Assembly (NCBI RefSeq): GCF_030696885.1
Contig: NZ_JAUYRI010000005.1
Coordinates: 62,001 to 126,000 of the forward strand
Length of the DNA stretch: 64,000 nt
Source of the DNA: Thiobacillus sp.
GTDB taxonomy: Bacteria > Pseudomonadota > Gammaproteobacteria > Burkholderiales > Thiobacillaceae
Direction: 5' to 3'
Part shown: piece after piece, positions 21,669-30,547 of the stretch
How positions within the stretch are numbered: the first letter of the stretch is position 1
Layout: each line of letters begins with the position of its first letter
Program-made: the position numbers and the translations under genes
Notes under the pieces: generated by a model
The model's input: the letters and a program-made list of their open reading frames with translations, nothing else
What the model was told of the DNA's origin: nothing
The model's database searches: none

Positions 21669-22901
21669 TTGTCCAAACGTCGCGTCGTCGTCACTGGCCT
21701 GGGGATCATCTCCCCGGTCGGCAACACCATCCCGGAAGCGTGGGAGAATCTGGTGGCTGGTCGCACCGGCATCGCCCGCATCGCCCGCTTTGACCCGTCT
21801 CCTTTCGCCTCTCACATGGCGGGCGAAGTCAAAAACTTCGATGTTGATCAGTATCTCAACCCGAAAGAAGCCCGCCGCATGGATACCTTCATCCAGTACG
21901 GCATGGCGGCCGGCATCCAGGCGATCCGCGACTCGGGCATCGAAATCACCGATGCCAACGCCGAGCGTATCGGCATCAATATCGGTTCCGGGATCGGCGG
22001 CCTGCCGCTGATCGAGGAAACGCACACCCTGTTGCTGGAATCCGGCCCGCGGAAGATTTCCCCCTTCTTCATTCCGGGTTCCATCATCAACATGATTTCC
22101 GGCAACCTCTCGATTCTGTATGGAATCAAGGGGCCCAATCTGGCAGTGGTCACCGCCTGCACCACCGGCCTGCATGCGGTGGGTCTGTCGGCCCGCATGA
22201 TCGAGCACGGGGATGCCGACATGATGGTCGCCGGCGGCGCCGAGTGCGCGATTTCGCCGTTGGGTCTCGGTGGTTTTGCCGCGGCGCGCGCGCTGTCCAC
22301 CCGCAACGACGACCCGGCCACCGCCAGTCGCCCGTGGGACAAGGACCGCGACGGCTTCGTGCTGGGCGAGGGCGCCGGCGTGCTGATGCTGGAGGAGTAC
22401 GAGCATGCCAAGGCGCGCGGCGCGAAAATCTACGCCGAGGTCTCCGGCTTCGGCATGAGCGGCGACGCCTATCACATGACGGCGCCGAGCACCGACGGCC
22501 CCAAGCGCTCGATGCTGAATGCGCTGCGCGATGCGGGCGTGAATGCCGACCAGATTCACTACATCAACGCGCACGGCACCTCGACCCCGTTGGGCGACAA
22601 GAACGAGACCGATGCGATCAAGCTTGCGCTCGGCGAGGCGGCCTACAAGGCGGTGGTGAACTCGACCAAGTCGATGACCGGACACCTGCTCGGCGGCGCC
22701 GGCGGGGTGGAGTCGGTGTTCACCGTGCTGGCGGTGCATCATCAGGTCTCGCCGCCCACCATCAACATCTTCTCGCAAGACCCGGAATGCGACCTCGATT
22801 ACTGCGCTAACACGGCGCGTGATCTCAAGATCGACGCCGCGCTCAAGAACAATTTCGGGTTCGGCGGCACCAACGGCTCGCTGGTCTTCAAGCGCGTTTG
22901 A
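21669..22901 (+). CDS. fabF: 3-oxoacyl-ACP synthase II
   Basis: FabF elongates acyl-ACP. The TTG at 21669, preceded by AATAAGG at a suitable distance, gives 410 residues starting with [18 protein letters not shown]. The Cys-His-His triad is visible: [11 protein letters not shown] (Cys about 163), [11 protein letters not shown] (His about 303) and [15 protein letters not shown] (His about 340). [14 protein letters not shown] is the standard C-terminus. The 172-base gap after acpP contains no gene. Confidence 0.95.
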   Translation: MSKRRVVVTGLGIISPVGNTIPEAWENLVAGRTGIARIARFDPSPFASHMAGEVKNFDVDQYLNPKEARRMDTFIQYGMAAGIQAIRDSGIEITDANAERIGINIGSGIGGLPLIEETHTLLLESGPRKISPFFIPGSIINMISGNLSILYGIKGPNLAVVTACTTGLHAVGLSARMIEHGDADMMVAGGAECAISPLGLGGFAAARALSTRNDDPATASRPWDKDRDGFVLGEGAGVLMLEEYEHAKARGAKIYAEVSGFGMSGDAYHMTAPSTDGPKRSMLNALRDAGVNADQIHYINAHGTSTPLGDKNETDAIKLALGEAAYKAVVNSTKSMTGHLLGGAGGVESVFTVLAVHHQVSPPTINIFSQDPECDLDYCANTARDLKIDAALKNNFGFGGTNGSLVFKRV

Positions 22902-22918
22902 CCGTCGCCGCGGAGTGC

Positions 22919-24259
22919 ATGCATACGCCCGAAATCCGGGAATGGCCGCTGCGGCCCGAACAGCAGCGGCCTGACCTGATCGGGTTGCAGGCGGCCCATC
23001 CGCAGCGTTATCCCGGACTCTTTCTCAGCAGCGGCGATAGCGGCTGGGACATCTTGTTTGCCTTTCCGCAAGACCCCACCCGCATCGATGCCGCAGACGG
23101 CCTCGCGCGCCTGCAGGCGCACCCGGCGATGCAGTGCCGACCCGTGCCGGCCGGCACGGCGTCCGCGCTGCCTTTCAGCGGTGGCTGGCTGTGCGCATGG
23201 GCCTATGAACTGGGCGGCCTGTTCGAGCCCAGCGCCGGCGCGGTCGCGGACGATGCCGACTTTCCCGTTGCGTGGCTGGTGCGCATTCCGGCGGCGATTC
23301 TGTTCGATCGCGCCAGCGGCCGCTGCCTGCTGCTGGCCGAAGCCGGCCAGTCTGCCCTGTTCGATCGGATGCAGGACGATCTGGCCACGGCTGTGCCGCC
23401 GCTGGCTGAGGTGCCGGCCCTGCGTGTGCTGCAGGAAGATGACCCCGCCGCGTTTCTGGCAGGCGTTGCACACATTCAGGATTACATCCGTGCCGGCGAC
23501 GTGTTCCAGGTCAACCTGTCGCGCGGCTGGCGCGCCGAATTCGCGGCGCCGGTCTCTGCCGCCGCGCTGCTGGAACGCCTGATGCTGAAAAACCCGGCGC
23601 CGTTTTCCGCGTTGCTGCAGATGGAAGACTGGGCCATCGTGAGTTCTTCGCCGGAGCGGCTGGTGCGCCTCGGGCGGGACGGTGTGCTCGAAACGCGCCC
23701 GATTGCCGGCACCCATCCGCGCAGCGAAGATGCGGCGGAGGACGCTGCGCTGCGCGCGCGCCTCGAAGCCCATCCGAAGGAGCGCGCCGAACATGTCATG
23801 CTGGTCGATCTCGAACGCAACGACCTCGGGCGGGTCTGTGAACCGGGCAGCGTGGAAGTGGCGGCGCTGATGGAAATCGCCAGCTACCGCCACGTCCACC
23901 ACATCGAATCGACCGTGCGTGGCCGGCTGCGTGACGGCGTCAGCGTGTTCGATGCCTTGCGCGCGGTGTTTCCCGGCGGCACCATTACCGGCTGTCCCAA
24001 GGTGCGCACCATGCAGATCATCCGTGAACTCGAACAGACACCGCGACGCAGCTATACCGGCAGCGTCGGCTATATCAACTGCGACGGCAGCTTCGACTTC
24101 AACATCCTGATTCGCAGTTTCCTGCTGCGCGGGGACACAGCCGATTTTCGCGCCGGCGCCGGCATCGTTGCCGATTCGGTGGCGACGCGCGAACTCGATG
24201 AAACGCGTGCCAAGGCACGTGGCCTGTTGCGTGCGCTTGAACCTGGAAACGGCAGTTGA
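22919..24259 (+). CDS. pabB: aminodeoxychorismate synthase component I (PabB-like chorismate-binding enzyme)
   Basis: This makes 4-amino-4-deoxychorismate for folate synthesis, presumably with a glutaminase partner not in this window. From ATG 22919 (GGAG just upstream) it has 446 residues. Chorismate-binding motifs are VFQVNLSRGW, SSSPERLVR, RPIAGTHPR, HVMLVDLERNDLGRV, HIESTVRGRL, FPGGTITGCPKVRTMQII and RRSYTGSVGYI. RPIAGTHPR has Ala where classical PabB has the nucleophilic Lys (PIKGT), as TrpE does. Adjacent pabC still supports the folate role. A TTG at 22898 overlapping the fabF stop is an alternative start. Confidence 0.83.
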   Translation: MHTPEIREWPLRPEQQRPDLIGLQAAHPQRYPGLFLSSGDSGWDILFAFPQDPTRIDAADGLARLQAHPAMQCRPVPAGTASALPFSGGWLCAWAYELGGLFEPSAGAVADDADFPVAWLVRIPAAILFDRASGRCLLLAEAGQSALFDRMQDDLATAVPPLAEVPALRVLQEDDPAAFLAGVAHIQDYIRAGDVFQVNLSRGWRAEFAAPVSAAALLERLMLKNPAPFSALLQMEDWAIVSSSPERLVRLGRDGVLETRPIAGTHPRSEDAAEDAALRARLEAHPKERAEHVMLVDLERNDLGRVCEPGSVEVAALMEIASYRHVHHIESTVRGRLRDGVSVFDALRAVFPGGTITGCPKVRTMQIIRELEQTPRRSYTGSVGYINCDGSFDFNILIRSFLLRGDTADFRAGAGIVADSVATRELDETRAKARGLLRALEPGNGS

Positions 24260-24296
24260 CCGCTCATCTGCCTTCGTCAATTCGCAAGGATGCCCA

Positions 24297-24344
24297 ATGA
24301 GTGCCTCCGACATACTTTTTCCTATGGATAAGGTTCCGACATGA
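24297..24344 (+). CDS. possible 15-residue leader ORF coupled to pabC
   Basis: MSASDILFPMDKVPT is preceded by AAGGA with 6 bases of spacing. Its TGA overlaps the pabC ATG as ATGA. It could be a small translation-coupling ORF. It could also be chance, because pabC has its own AAGG inside this ORF (24330-24333). Confidence 0.3.
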   Translation: MSASDILFPMDKVPT

Positions 24345-25147
24345 CCCTCGTCAACGGCCAGCCTTGCGAAAGCATCGACGCGCACGACCGAGGTCTTGCT
24401 TACGGTGATGGCGTCTTCCGCACGCTGCGCACGCAGGCCGGCCAGCCGCTGTGGTGGTCCGACCATTACGCCACGCTCGCTGCCGACTGTGCAGCACTGA
24501 AGCTGGCGTGTCCCGACGAAGCGGTGTTGCACCGCGAAGCCTGCGCGGTGGCCGAAGCCGGGGCGGGCGTCGTCAAGATCGTGATCACGCGTGGCGTCGG
24601 CGTGCGTGGCTATGCTCCATCTGGCGGACAGGCCGTCACCCGGCTGGTGTTATCGGCGCCGCTGCCGCCGCATGCCGGCGCCGACGCGTCGCAGGCGATC
24701 ACGGCGCGCTGGTGCAGCCTGCAGCTGGCGCGCCAGCCGCGGCTGGCCGGCATCAAGCACCTGAACCGGCTGGAGAACGTGCTGGCGCGGGCCGAATGGG
24801 ACGACCCGGCCATTATCGAAGGCCTGCTGTGCGATACGGACGGCATGGTGATCGGCGGCGTCATGAGTAATCTGTTCTGGGCGCGGGACGGCGTGTTGTT
24901 CACGCCGGATCTCGGCCAGTGCGGCGTCGCCGGCGTGGCACGCACGCGTCTGCTGCGTGCGGCGGCGCGACGCGGCATCCCCACCCGTATCGAACGCCTG
25001 CCGCCTGCCGCTATACTCGCGGCAGACGAGCTGATGATCTGCAACAGTCTGATCGGCGTGCGCCGCGTCGCCCGGCTGGGTGACGCGAACTGGTCGCCCA
25101 CCGGTTGGACCGACACCCTGAATGCGGCCTTGTATGAAGACAATTAA
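24341..25147 (+). CDS. pabC: aminodeoxychorismate lyase
   Basis: This fold-type IV PLP enzyme releases p-aminobenzoate and pyruvate from aminodeoxychorismate. The 268 residues include DRGLAYGDGVFRTLR at about 16-30, the PLP lysine in RLAGIKHLNRLENVLAR at about 146 and DGMVIGGVMSNLFW. It follows pabB in the same transcript and its end overlaps mltG by 14 bases. Confidence 0.92.
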   Translation: MTLVNGQPCESIDAHDRGLAYGDGVFRTLRTQAGQPLWWSDHYATLAADCAALKLACPDEAVLHREACAVAEAGAGVVKIVITRGVGVRGYAPSGGQAVTRLVLSAPLPPHAGADASQAITARWCSLQLARQPRLAGIKHLNRLENVLARAEWDDPAIIEGLLCDTDGMVIGGVMSNLFWARDGVLFTPDLGQCGVAGVARTRLLRAAARRGIPTRIERLPPAAILAADELMICNSLIGVRRVARLGDANWSPTGWTDTLNAALYEDN

Positions 25148-26123
25148 ACGACTGCTCGCGCTGGTGCTGATCGCCGCGCTCCTGCTGGCAGGCGGCGTGG
25201 CCTGGTACGCCAGCCAGCCGCTGCGCATCGAGGCCTTGCCTAAAACCATCAACGTCGTGCCCGGCACGCACCTGCGGCAGCTGAGCACGCTGCTCGAGCG
25301 CGAGGGCGTGATCGACAACGCCCCGCTGTTCTGGCTGCTGGCGCGCGCGCTGGGCCGCGGCGACGCGCTCAAGGTCGGCGTCTACACCTTCGACCGGCCG
25401 CTGACGCCGCTGGCGCTGCTGGCCAGGATCGAGCGCGGCGAGGTGTCGCAGGTTGCGGTGCAGTTGATTGAGGGCTGGAACTGGCGCGAGGTGCGCGCCG
25501 CGCTCGCCGCGCAGCCGCTGCTGAAGAACGACAGCGCCGGCATGAGCGACGCCGAGCTGATGCAGGCGATCGGCGCCGAGGAAAGCCATCCCGAAGGCTT
25601 GCTGTTCCCCGATACCTATTTCTTTGCGCCGCACTCGTCCGACCTCAACGTGCTGCGGCGCGCCTATCGCCTGCAGCAGGAAAAACTGATGGCGGCGTGG
25701 GAGACCCGCGCGCCGGGCCTGCCGTATGCCACGCCCTACGAGGCGCTGATCATGGCGTCGATCGTGGAAAAAGAAACCGGCGCCGCGTTCGAGCGCCCCG
25801 AAATTGCCGGTGTGTTCGTCAACCGCCTCAGGCTGCGGATGCGCCTGCAGACCGACCCCACCGTCATCTATGGTGTAGGCGCGCGTTTCGACGGCAACCT
25901 GCGCAAGATCGATCTGCAGACCGACACGCCCTACAACACCTACACCCGCAGCGGGCTGCCGCCGACGCCGATTGCAATGCCCGGCGAGGCGGCGATCCGG
26001 GCCGCACTCAATCCGGCCACGACTGATGCGCTATATTTCGTTTCGCGCAACGACGGCACTCACGTGTTTTCCAGCAATCTTGAGGCGCACAACCGCGCCG
26101 TCAACCGCTACCAGAGACGATGA
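25134..26123 (+). CDS. mltG: endolytic murein transglycosylase
   Basis: MltG (YceG) cuts nascent glycan strands in the inner membrane and helps set chain length. From ATG 25134 the product has 329 residues, with a membrane anchor ([19 protein letters not shown], about 6-24), a LysM-like segment and the catalytic region with Glu in [38 protein letters not shown] and [21 protein letters not shown] follow. pabC-mltG-tmk-holB is a widespread order. An ATG four codons upstream (25122) is also possible. Confidence 0.94.
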   Translation: MKTIKRLLALVLIAALLLAGGVAWYASQPLRIEALPKTINVVPGTHLRQLSTLLEREGVIDNAPLFWLLARALGRGDALKVGVYTFDRPLTPLALLARIERGEVSQVAVQLIEGWNWREVRAALAAQPLLKNDSAGMSDAELMQAIGAEESHPEGLLFPDTYFFAPHSSDLNVLRRAYRLQQEKLMAAWETRAPGLPYATPYEALIMASIVEKETGAAFERPEIAGVFVNRLRLRMRLQTDPTVIYGVGARFDGNLRKIDLQTDTPYNTYTRSGLPPTPIAMPGEAAIRAALNPATTDALYFVSRNDGTHVFSSNLEAHNRAVNRYQRR

Positions 26124-26734
26124 GCGCGCCCGGCAAATTCATCACCCTCGAAGGCGTCGACGGCGCCGGCAAGAGCACGCATCTGGACTTCGTCGCCGAC
26201 TGGCTGCGCCGGCAGGGCAGGGAGGTCGTCGTCACCCGCGAGCCCGGCGGCACGCCGCTCGGCGAAACCCTGCGCGAACTGCTGCTGCATCAGGCCATGG
26301 ATCCCGACACCGAACTCCTGCTGATGTTTGCCGCGCGCCAGCAGCACCTGGCCGAACTGATCCTGCCGACGCTGGCGCGCGGCGCCTGGGTGGTATCCGA
26401 CCGCTTTACCGACGCCAGCTATGCCTACCAGTGCGGCGGGCGCGGCATTGCAGCCGAACGCATCGCCGCACTCGAAGCCTGGGTGCAGCGGGGATTTTCG
26501 CCCGATCTCACGCTGCTGTTCGACGTGCCGCCCGAGGTGGCCGGTGCGCGTCGCGCCGCCGCGCGCACCGCCGACCGGTTCGAGCGCGAAGCCGACAGTT
26601 TTTTCAGCCGCGTCCGGAATGCCTATCTTGAGCGGGCACAGGCCGAACCGGTGCGCATTCGCGTACTGGATGCGCGCCAAAGCATCGCGGCGCTGCAGGC
26701 CGAAATCGGCCCGCTGCTGCAGGCGCTGGCATGA
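26120..26734 (+). CDS. tmk: thymidylate kinase
   Basis: The 204-residue kinase phosphorylates dTMP to dTDP. Visible are the P-loop [12 protein letters not shown] at about 8-19, the DRX motif [19 protein letters not shown] and the upstream [11 protein letters not shown] loop. The start overlaps the mltG stop (ATGA), and the end overlaps holB by 4 bases. Confidence 0.96.
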   Translation: MSAPGKFITLEGVDGAGKSTHLDFVADWLRRQGREVVVTREPGGTPLGETLRELLLHQAMDPDTELLLMFAARQQHLAELILPTLARGAWVVSDRFTDASYAYQCGGRGIAAERIAALEAWVQRGFSPDLTLLFDVPPEVAGARRAAARTADRFEREADSFFSRVRNAYLERAQAEPVRIRVLDARQSIAALQAEIGPLLQALA

Positions 26735-27714
26735 GCGCACCCTACCCCTGGCTGGCGTCGCCCTGGCAGCGCCTGCTGGCCACCCGCGCCCGTCCGGCGC
26801 AGGCCCTGCTGCTGACAGGGCCGCGCGGCGTCGGCAAGGGCGCGCTGGCGCTGGCATGGGCGCAGGCCCTACTGTGCGAGGCGCCGCAGCCCGACGGCGC
26901 GGCCTGCGGCCAGTGCGCGGCATGTCACTGGTTCGAAACCGGCGGCCATCCCGATTTCCGCCTGGTCAGCCTGCAGGAAAAAACCACCAAGGACGGCGAA
27001 ACCCGCCTGGCCACCGCAATCGAGGTCGATCAGGCGCGCGAGGCGGTCGATTACGTCCAGCTGTCCACCTACCGTGCCGGTTTCCGGGTGGTGCTGGTGA
27101 ACCCGGCGGATAGCCTCAACCTCGCGGCCGCCAACGCGCTGTTAAAGGTGCTGGAGGAACCGCCGTTAAATACGGTGTTCGTACTGGTGTCGGATCAGCC
27201 GCGGCGCCTGCTGCCGACTATCCGCAGCCGCTGCACCCGGCTCGACATCGGCTTGCCGCCGCTCGATCTGGCTGCGCAATGGCTGGGGGCGCAGGGGGTG
27301 GCCGATGCGATCCAGCTGCTGGCGCTTTCGGGCGGCACCCCGCTCGATGCGCAGCGCTGGGCCGAGGGCAGCGAACTGGACGAACGCCGTGGCGTGCTGG
27401 AAAGTCTGGCGCGTCCCGCAAAACTCGATCCGGTGACCCTGGGCGAGCGCTGGAAAGCCGTCAGTCCGCAGACCTGGCACAACGTGGTGTACAAGTGGCT
27501 GGGCGACTTGCTGGCGGTCAGACTGCGCGGCAGTGTGCAGTTCAACCGCGACTTTGTCGACGTGCTGGCGCAGCTGGGCCAGCAGGCCGACCTGGCGAAG
27601 CTGCTGGCGCTGGCCCGCATGCAGGCGAACGAAGGCAGGACCCTGGCGCATCCGCTCAACCGGGCCTTGCAGCTGGAGGCCTGGCTGATTCAGTACCGGC
27701 ACGTGTTTGATTGA
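26731..27714 (+). CDS. holB: DNA polymerase III delta' subunit
   Basis: The delta' subunit is part of the clamp loader. The 327 residues have an AAA+ fold with [16 protein letters not shown] at about 30-45, zinc-module cysteines in [18 protein letters not shown], and [23 protein letters not shown], the sensor/SRC-like region ([11 protein letters not shown] follows). The P-loop is degenerate (GVGKG), as expected for the non-hydrolysing stator. Order tmk-holB-pilZ-tatD is standard. Confidence 0.94.
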   Translation: MSAPYPWLASPWQRLLATRARPAQALLLTGPRGVGKGALALAWAQALLCEAPQPDGAACGQCAACHWFETGGHPDFRLVSLQEKTTKDGETRLATAIEVDQAREAVDYVQLSTYRAGFRVVLVNPADSLNLAAANALLKVLEEPPLNTVFVLVSDQPRRLLPTIRSRCTRLDIGLPPLDLAAQWLGAQGVADAIQLLALSGGTPLDAQRWAEGSELDERRGVLESLARPAKLDPVTLGERWKAVSPQTWHNVVYKWLGDLLAVRLRGSVQFNRDFVDVLAQLGQQADLAKLLALARMQANEGRTLAHPLNRALQLEAWLIQYRHVFD

Positions 27715-27727
27715 TGAGAGACAAACG

Positions 27728-28099
27728 ATGAACGCAACAGCCAACGATACAGTAGGACAGGTCCGCCCCGGCGTGCTGTCGCTGTCGATCAAGGAAAAAT
27801 CCGCCCTGTTCGCGGCCTACATGCCGTTCGTCAAGGGCGGCGGCCTGTTCATTCCCACTAACAAGAGCTACAAGATGGGCGAGGAAGTCTTCATGCTGCT
27901 GACGCTGATGGAGGACCCCGTCAAGCTGCCGGTGTCCGGCAAGGTGGTGTGGGTGACGCCCACCGGCGCGCACGGCAGCCGCACCCAGGGCGTCGGCGTG
28001 CAGTTCGCGTTCAACGAAAGCGGCAAGGCGGCGCAACACAAGATTGAAGGTTTGCTCGGCGGTTCGTTAAAATCGGTGCGTCCAACTCACACCATGTAG
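27728..28099 (+). CDS. pilZ: type IV pilus assembly protein PilZ
   Basis: The 123 residues match Pseudomonas PilZ closely by eye: PGVLSLSIKEKSALFAAYMP, VKGGGLFIPTNKSYKMGEEV, GKVVWVTPTGAHG, QGVGVQF and the C-terminal RPTHTM. It is the founding PilZ protein, which is needed for pilus assembly but lacks the RxxxR motif for c-di-GMP. No RxxxR is seen here either. ATG 27728 has GAGAGA upstream. No pilus genes are nearby. Confidence 0.93.
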   Translation: MNATANDTVGQVRPGVLSLSIKEKSALFAAYMPFVKGGGLFIPTNKSYKMGEEVFMLLTLMEDPVKLPVSGKVVWVTPTGAHGSRTQGVGVQFAFNESGKAAQHKIEGLLGGSLKSVRPTHTM

Positions 28100-28101
28100 G
28101 G

Positions 28102-28198
28102 CAGGTACAAGATCCAAGTGACAAGAGCGGCGCCGAGCCCTTATATAAACCAAGGCGCCTTCAAGAACTTGTACCTTCTGCCTTGGATCTTGTACCTG
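28102..28198. repeat. inverted array of degenerate 7-bp repeats (AGGTACA/AGATCCA type)
   Basis: Three heptamers on the plus strand (AGGTACA, AGATCCA, AGTGACA at 28103-28123) are mirrored by four on the minus strand (28170-28197: AGGTACA, AGGCAGA, AGATCCA, AGGTACA). Together they include a perfect 17-bp inverted repeat (28102-28118 with 28182-28198) around a 63-base centre. The array fills the pilZ-tatD gap and ends two bases before the tatD ATG. Confidence 0.85.
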
Positions 28199-28200
28199 AA

Positions 28201-28971
28201 ATGTTCGTCGACTCCCACTGCCATATCAATTTCCCAGACCTTGCCGGCAAGCTGCCCGAGGTGTTCGCACGCATGGTGGCCAACCAGGTCAGCCACGCGC
28301 TGTGCATCAGCGTTGAACTGGAAAAATTTCCAGAAATCCGCAGCCTTGCCGAAACGCATCCCAATGTGTATGCCTCGGTCGGCGTGCATCCTGATCACGA
28401 GGACTGCACCGAGCCGACGGTGGACGAGTTGGTGATGCTGGCCGACCATCCGAAGGTGGTGGCGATCGGCGAGACCGGTCTGGATTATTTCCGGCTGACC
28501 GGCGACCTCGAATGGCAGCGCGAACGTTTCCGCACGCACATCCGTGCAGCGCGCGCCTGTCAGAAACCGCTGGTGATCCACACCCGTTCCGCTGCTGACG
28601 ACACCCTGCGCATCATGCAGGAAGAGCACGCGGGCGAAGCGGGCGGCGTGATGCACTGCTTCACCGAGAGCCTGGCGGTGGCCGAGGCGGCCATCGAGCA
28701 GGGCTTCTACATCTCGTTTTCCGGCATCGTCACCTTCAAGAATGCCGTCAGCCTGCGCGAGGTGGCCGCCGCCATTCCGCTGGAGCGCATGCTGATCGAG
28801 ACCGATTCGCCGTACCTGGCGCCGGTGCCGCACCGCGGGCAGACCAACGAGCCGGGCTTCGTCATGCATGTGGCCGAGGAAATTGCGCGGGTGCGCGGGA
28901 TGCGCCTCGAGGCGGTGGGCGAGGCGACCACGCAGAATTTCTTCCGGCTGTTCGCCGCGGCGCGCCCCTGA
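28201..28971 (+). CDS. tatD: TatD-family metal-dependent DNase/hydrolase
   Basis: The 256-residue protein begins MFVDSHCHINFPDLAGKLPE, with HxH metal ligands at residues 6 and 8. IGETGLDYFR holds the Glu ligand near 93, VIHTRSA the next His, MHCFTES another, and IETDSPYLAP the Asp near 206. The family includes 3'-5' exonucleases with a quality-control role. This paralogue follows pilZ as in many proteobacteria (YcfH-like). The start lacks a clear Shine-Dalgarno because the inverted heptamer array abuts it. A GTG-free upstream extension to 28183 would lie in the repeat. Confidence 0.9.
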   Translation: MFVDSHCHINFPDLAGKLPEVFARMVANQVSHALCISVELEKFPEIRSLAETHPNVYASVGVHPDHEDCTEPTVDELVMLADHPKVVAIGETGLDYFRLTGDLEWQRERFRTHIRAARACQKPLVIHTRSAADDTLRIMQEEHAGEAGGVMHCFTESLAVAEAAIEQGFYISFSGIVTFKNAVSLREVAAAIPLERMLIETDSPYLAPVPHRGQTNEPGFVMHVAEEIARVRGMRLEAVGEATTQNFFRLFAAARP

Positions 28972-29088
28972 GTCGGCCTGCGCGCGGCTTCAGGTAAGCT
29001 CGCGCAGCCGGATCCGCGCGGGTGATTGCTGCCCCATTTTTAGTTTTTCATTGAAACATAGAAGTATTTCGGCCAAGACCCAGCATTC

Positions 29089-29901
29089 TTAACTAGACGT
29101 GCTTGCCTGTGCAGCCAGACGGTCAAGCACCCGCGCTGCCGCCCGCAGGCCGAAACTGGCGGTGACGCACACCGAAGACCCGAAGCCAGCGCAGTTGAGC
29201 CCGTGCAGCGCCGCGTCCTCGGGCCGCTCGTCGCATACGGCGGCTTCGGCCTCGGGGTAGGCGAGTGGCTCAGTGGAATACACGCAGTCGACGCCGAACT
29301 TGCGGCCGGCTGCGGGATAGCCGTGCTCGCGGCGCAGGCGGCTGCGCACCTTGGCGAGCAGCGGATCCTCTGTGGTGCGGGCAAGGTCGGCCAGCGCGAT
29401 GCGGCCGGGGTCGGTCTGGCCGCCGGCGGCGCCCACGCAGACCAGCTTCATGCGCCGCCGCCGGCAGTGGGCGATCAGCGCGACCTTGGCGCGGGCGTTG
29501 TCGATGGCGTCCACCACGTAGTCGAAGTCGCCTGCCAGCAGGTCCGCCACATTGTCGGGGGTCAGGAATTCCTCCACCCCCGTCACCCGGCAGTGCGGGT
29601 TGATGGCGTGGATGCGCTCGGCCATGGCTTGGGTTTTCGACTTGCCGAGTTCGTGCGTCAGCGCATGCACCTGACGGTTGATATTGGATTCGGCCAGATG
29701 ATCGGGGTCGATCAGGGTCAGCCGGCCGATGGCGGTGCGCGCCAGCGCCTCGGCCGTCCAGGCGCCGACGCCACCGATGCCGATGACGCAGACATGCGAC
29801 TGTTGAAAGCGCGTCAGCGCCGCCGCGCCGTACAACCGCCGCACGCCGCCGAATCGCCGTTCGAAATCGATTGCGTGTTCACCGGAAAAAAGCTCGGTCA
29901 T
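29089..29901 (-). CDS. tcdA: tRNA threonylcarbamoyladenosine dehydratase
   Basis: TcdA (CsdL/YgdL) is an E1-like enzyme that cyclises t6A37 to ct6A in tRNA using ATP. The 270 residues contain the nucleotide-binding motif HVCVIGIGGVGAWTAEALARTAIG at about 36-58, LIDPDHLAESNINRQVHAL, YVVDAIDNARAKVALIAHC and GLNCAGFGSSVCVTASFGLRAA. It resembles ThiF/MoeB but lacks the zinc-binding Cys pairs. It converges with tatD across 117 bases. Confidence 0.93.
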   Translation of the reverse strand: MTELFSGEHAIDFERRFGGVRRLYGAAALTRFQQSHVCVIGIGGVGAWTAEALARTAIGRLTLIDPDHLAESNINRQVHALTHELGKSKTQAMAERIHAINPHCRVTGVEEFLTPDNVADLLAGDFDYVVDAIDNARAKVALIAHCRRRRMKLVCVGAAGGQTDPGRIALADLARTTEDPLLAKVRSRLRREHGYPAAGRKFGVDCVYSTEPLAYPEAEAAVCDERPEDAALHGLNCAGFGSSVCVTASFGLRAAARVLDRLAAQASTSS

Positions 29902-29932
29902 GCAGCGGAAGGAAAAGGGGGGAGCGGAAAGT

Positions 29933-29958
29933 CAGCGGCCGGGAGAACCCGGCCGCTG
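29933..29958 (-). terminator. hairpin after the GlcG-like gene, possible terminator
   Basis: An 11-bp perfect stem (CAGCGGCCGGG at 29933-29943, complement at 29948-29958) with a 4-base loop lies between the GlcG-like gene and tcdA, both on the minus strand. The bases after it on that strand (ACTTTCCG) are only weakly T-rich, so it may attenuate rather than end transcription. Confidence 0.55.
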
Positions 29959-29962
29959 AGGT

Positions 29963-30475
29963 TTACAGACTGGCGCTTTCCAGTTCGAACTGGATTGCCT
30001 GGATGCCGGCCTTGGCGCAGGCTTCGTCCTGCGCGCCGGTGGCCGCACCCGAGATGCCGATCGCGCCGATGATGTTGCCGGCGGCCTCGATCGGCAGGCC
30101 GCCTGCAGAGAACACTAGACCCTCGACCTTGCCGACCGAGAACGGCTGGGTGAAGCGGTTTTCCATGCTCGAGGTGGCGGCATTGAAGTTGACTGCGGTG
30201 TTGGCTTTTTGCTTGCTGATCTCCAGCGTGATGCGCGGCGCCAGGGTGTCACGCAACACCGCCATTGGATCGCCGCTGCGGTCCACCACGGTGACCCCGA
30301 TCTGGATGCCTTCCTTGCGGCAGGCGTCGAGCGCGGCGCGCGCCATTTTTTCCGAAGCCTCGACCGTCAGTCGCGGAATCTTGACGATGACCGGGACATC
30401 GGCGGCCAGGGCGGGAAAGGCGGAAAAGGCGAAAAATACGGCACAGCTGGCAACGATCAGCGAGGGTTTGCGCAT
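29963..30475 (-). CDS. secreted GlcG/HbpS-like (DUF336) heme-binding-family protein
   Basis: The 170-residue protein starts MRKPSLIVASCAVFFAFSAF, a Sec signal peptide with likely cleavage after PALA at about 24. The mature domain is DUF336-like: KMARAALDACRKEGIQIGVTVVDRSGDPMAVLRD, TAVNFNAATSSM and VEGLVFSAGGLPIEAAGNIIGAIGISGAATGAQDEACAKAG. Related HbpS binds heme; other members are of unknown function. ATG 30475 is preferred over 30481 because AAGGAG stands 8 bases before it but only 2 before the other. It follows dnaJ but is not obviously part of the chaperone system. Confidence 0.88.
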   Translation of the reverse strand: MRKPSLIVASCAVFFAFSAFPALAADVPVIVKIPRLTVEASEKMARAALDACRKEGIQIGVTVVDRSGDPMAVLRDTLAPRITLEISKQKANTAVNFNAATSSMENRFTQPFSVGKVEGLVFSAGGLPIEAAGNIIGAIGISGAATGAQDEACAKAGIQAIQFELESASL

Positions 30476-30547
30476 GTTCATGTCTCCTTGGTGTGGTGGA
30501 AGCAAGGCGGATCCCGCTCCGGAATCTCCGAGGCGTGAACCCGGAGT

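Noticed and set aside
22799-24532. 577-codon minus-strand frame opposite pabB
   Set aside because: It is a shadow of pabB/pabC in high-GC sequence, rich in Arg, Gln and His, with no recognisable domain.
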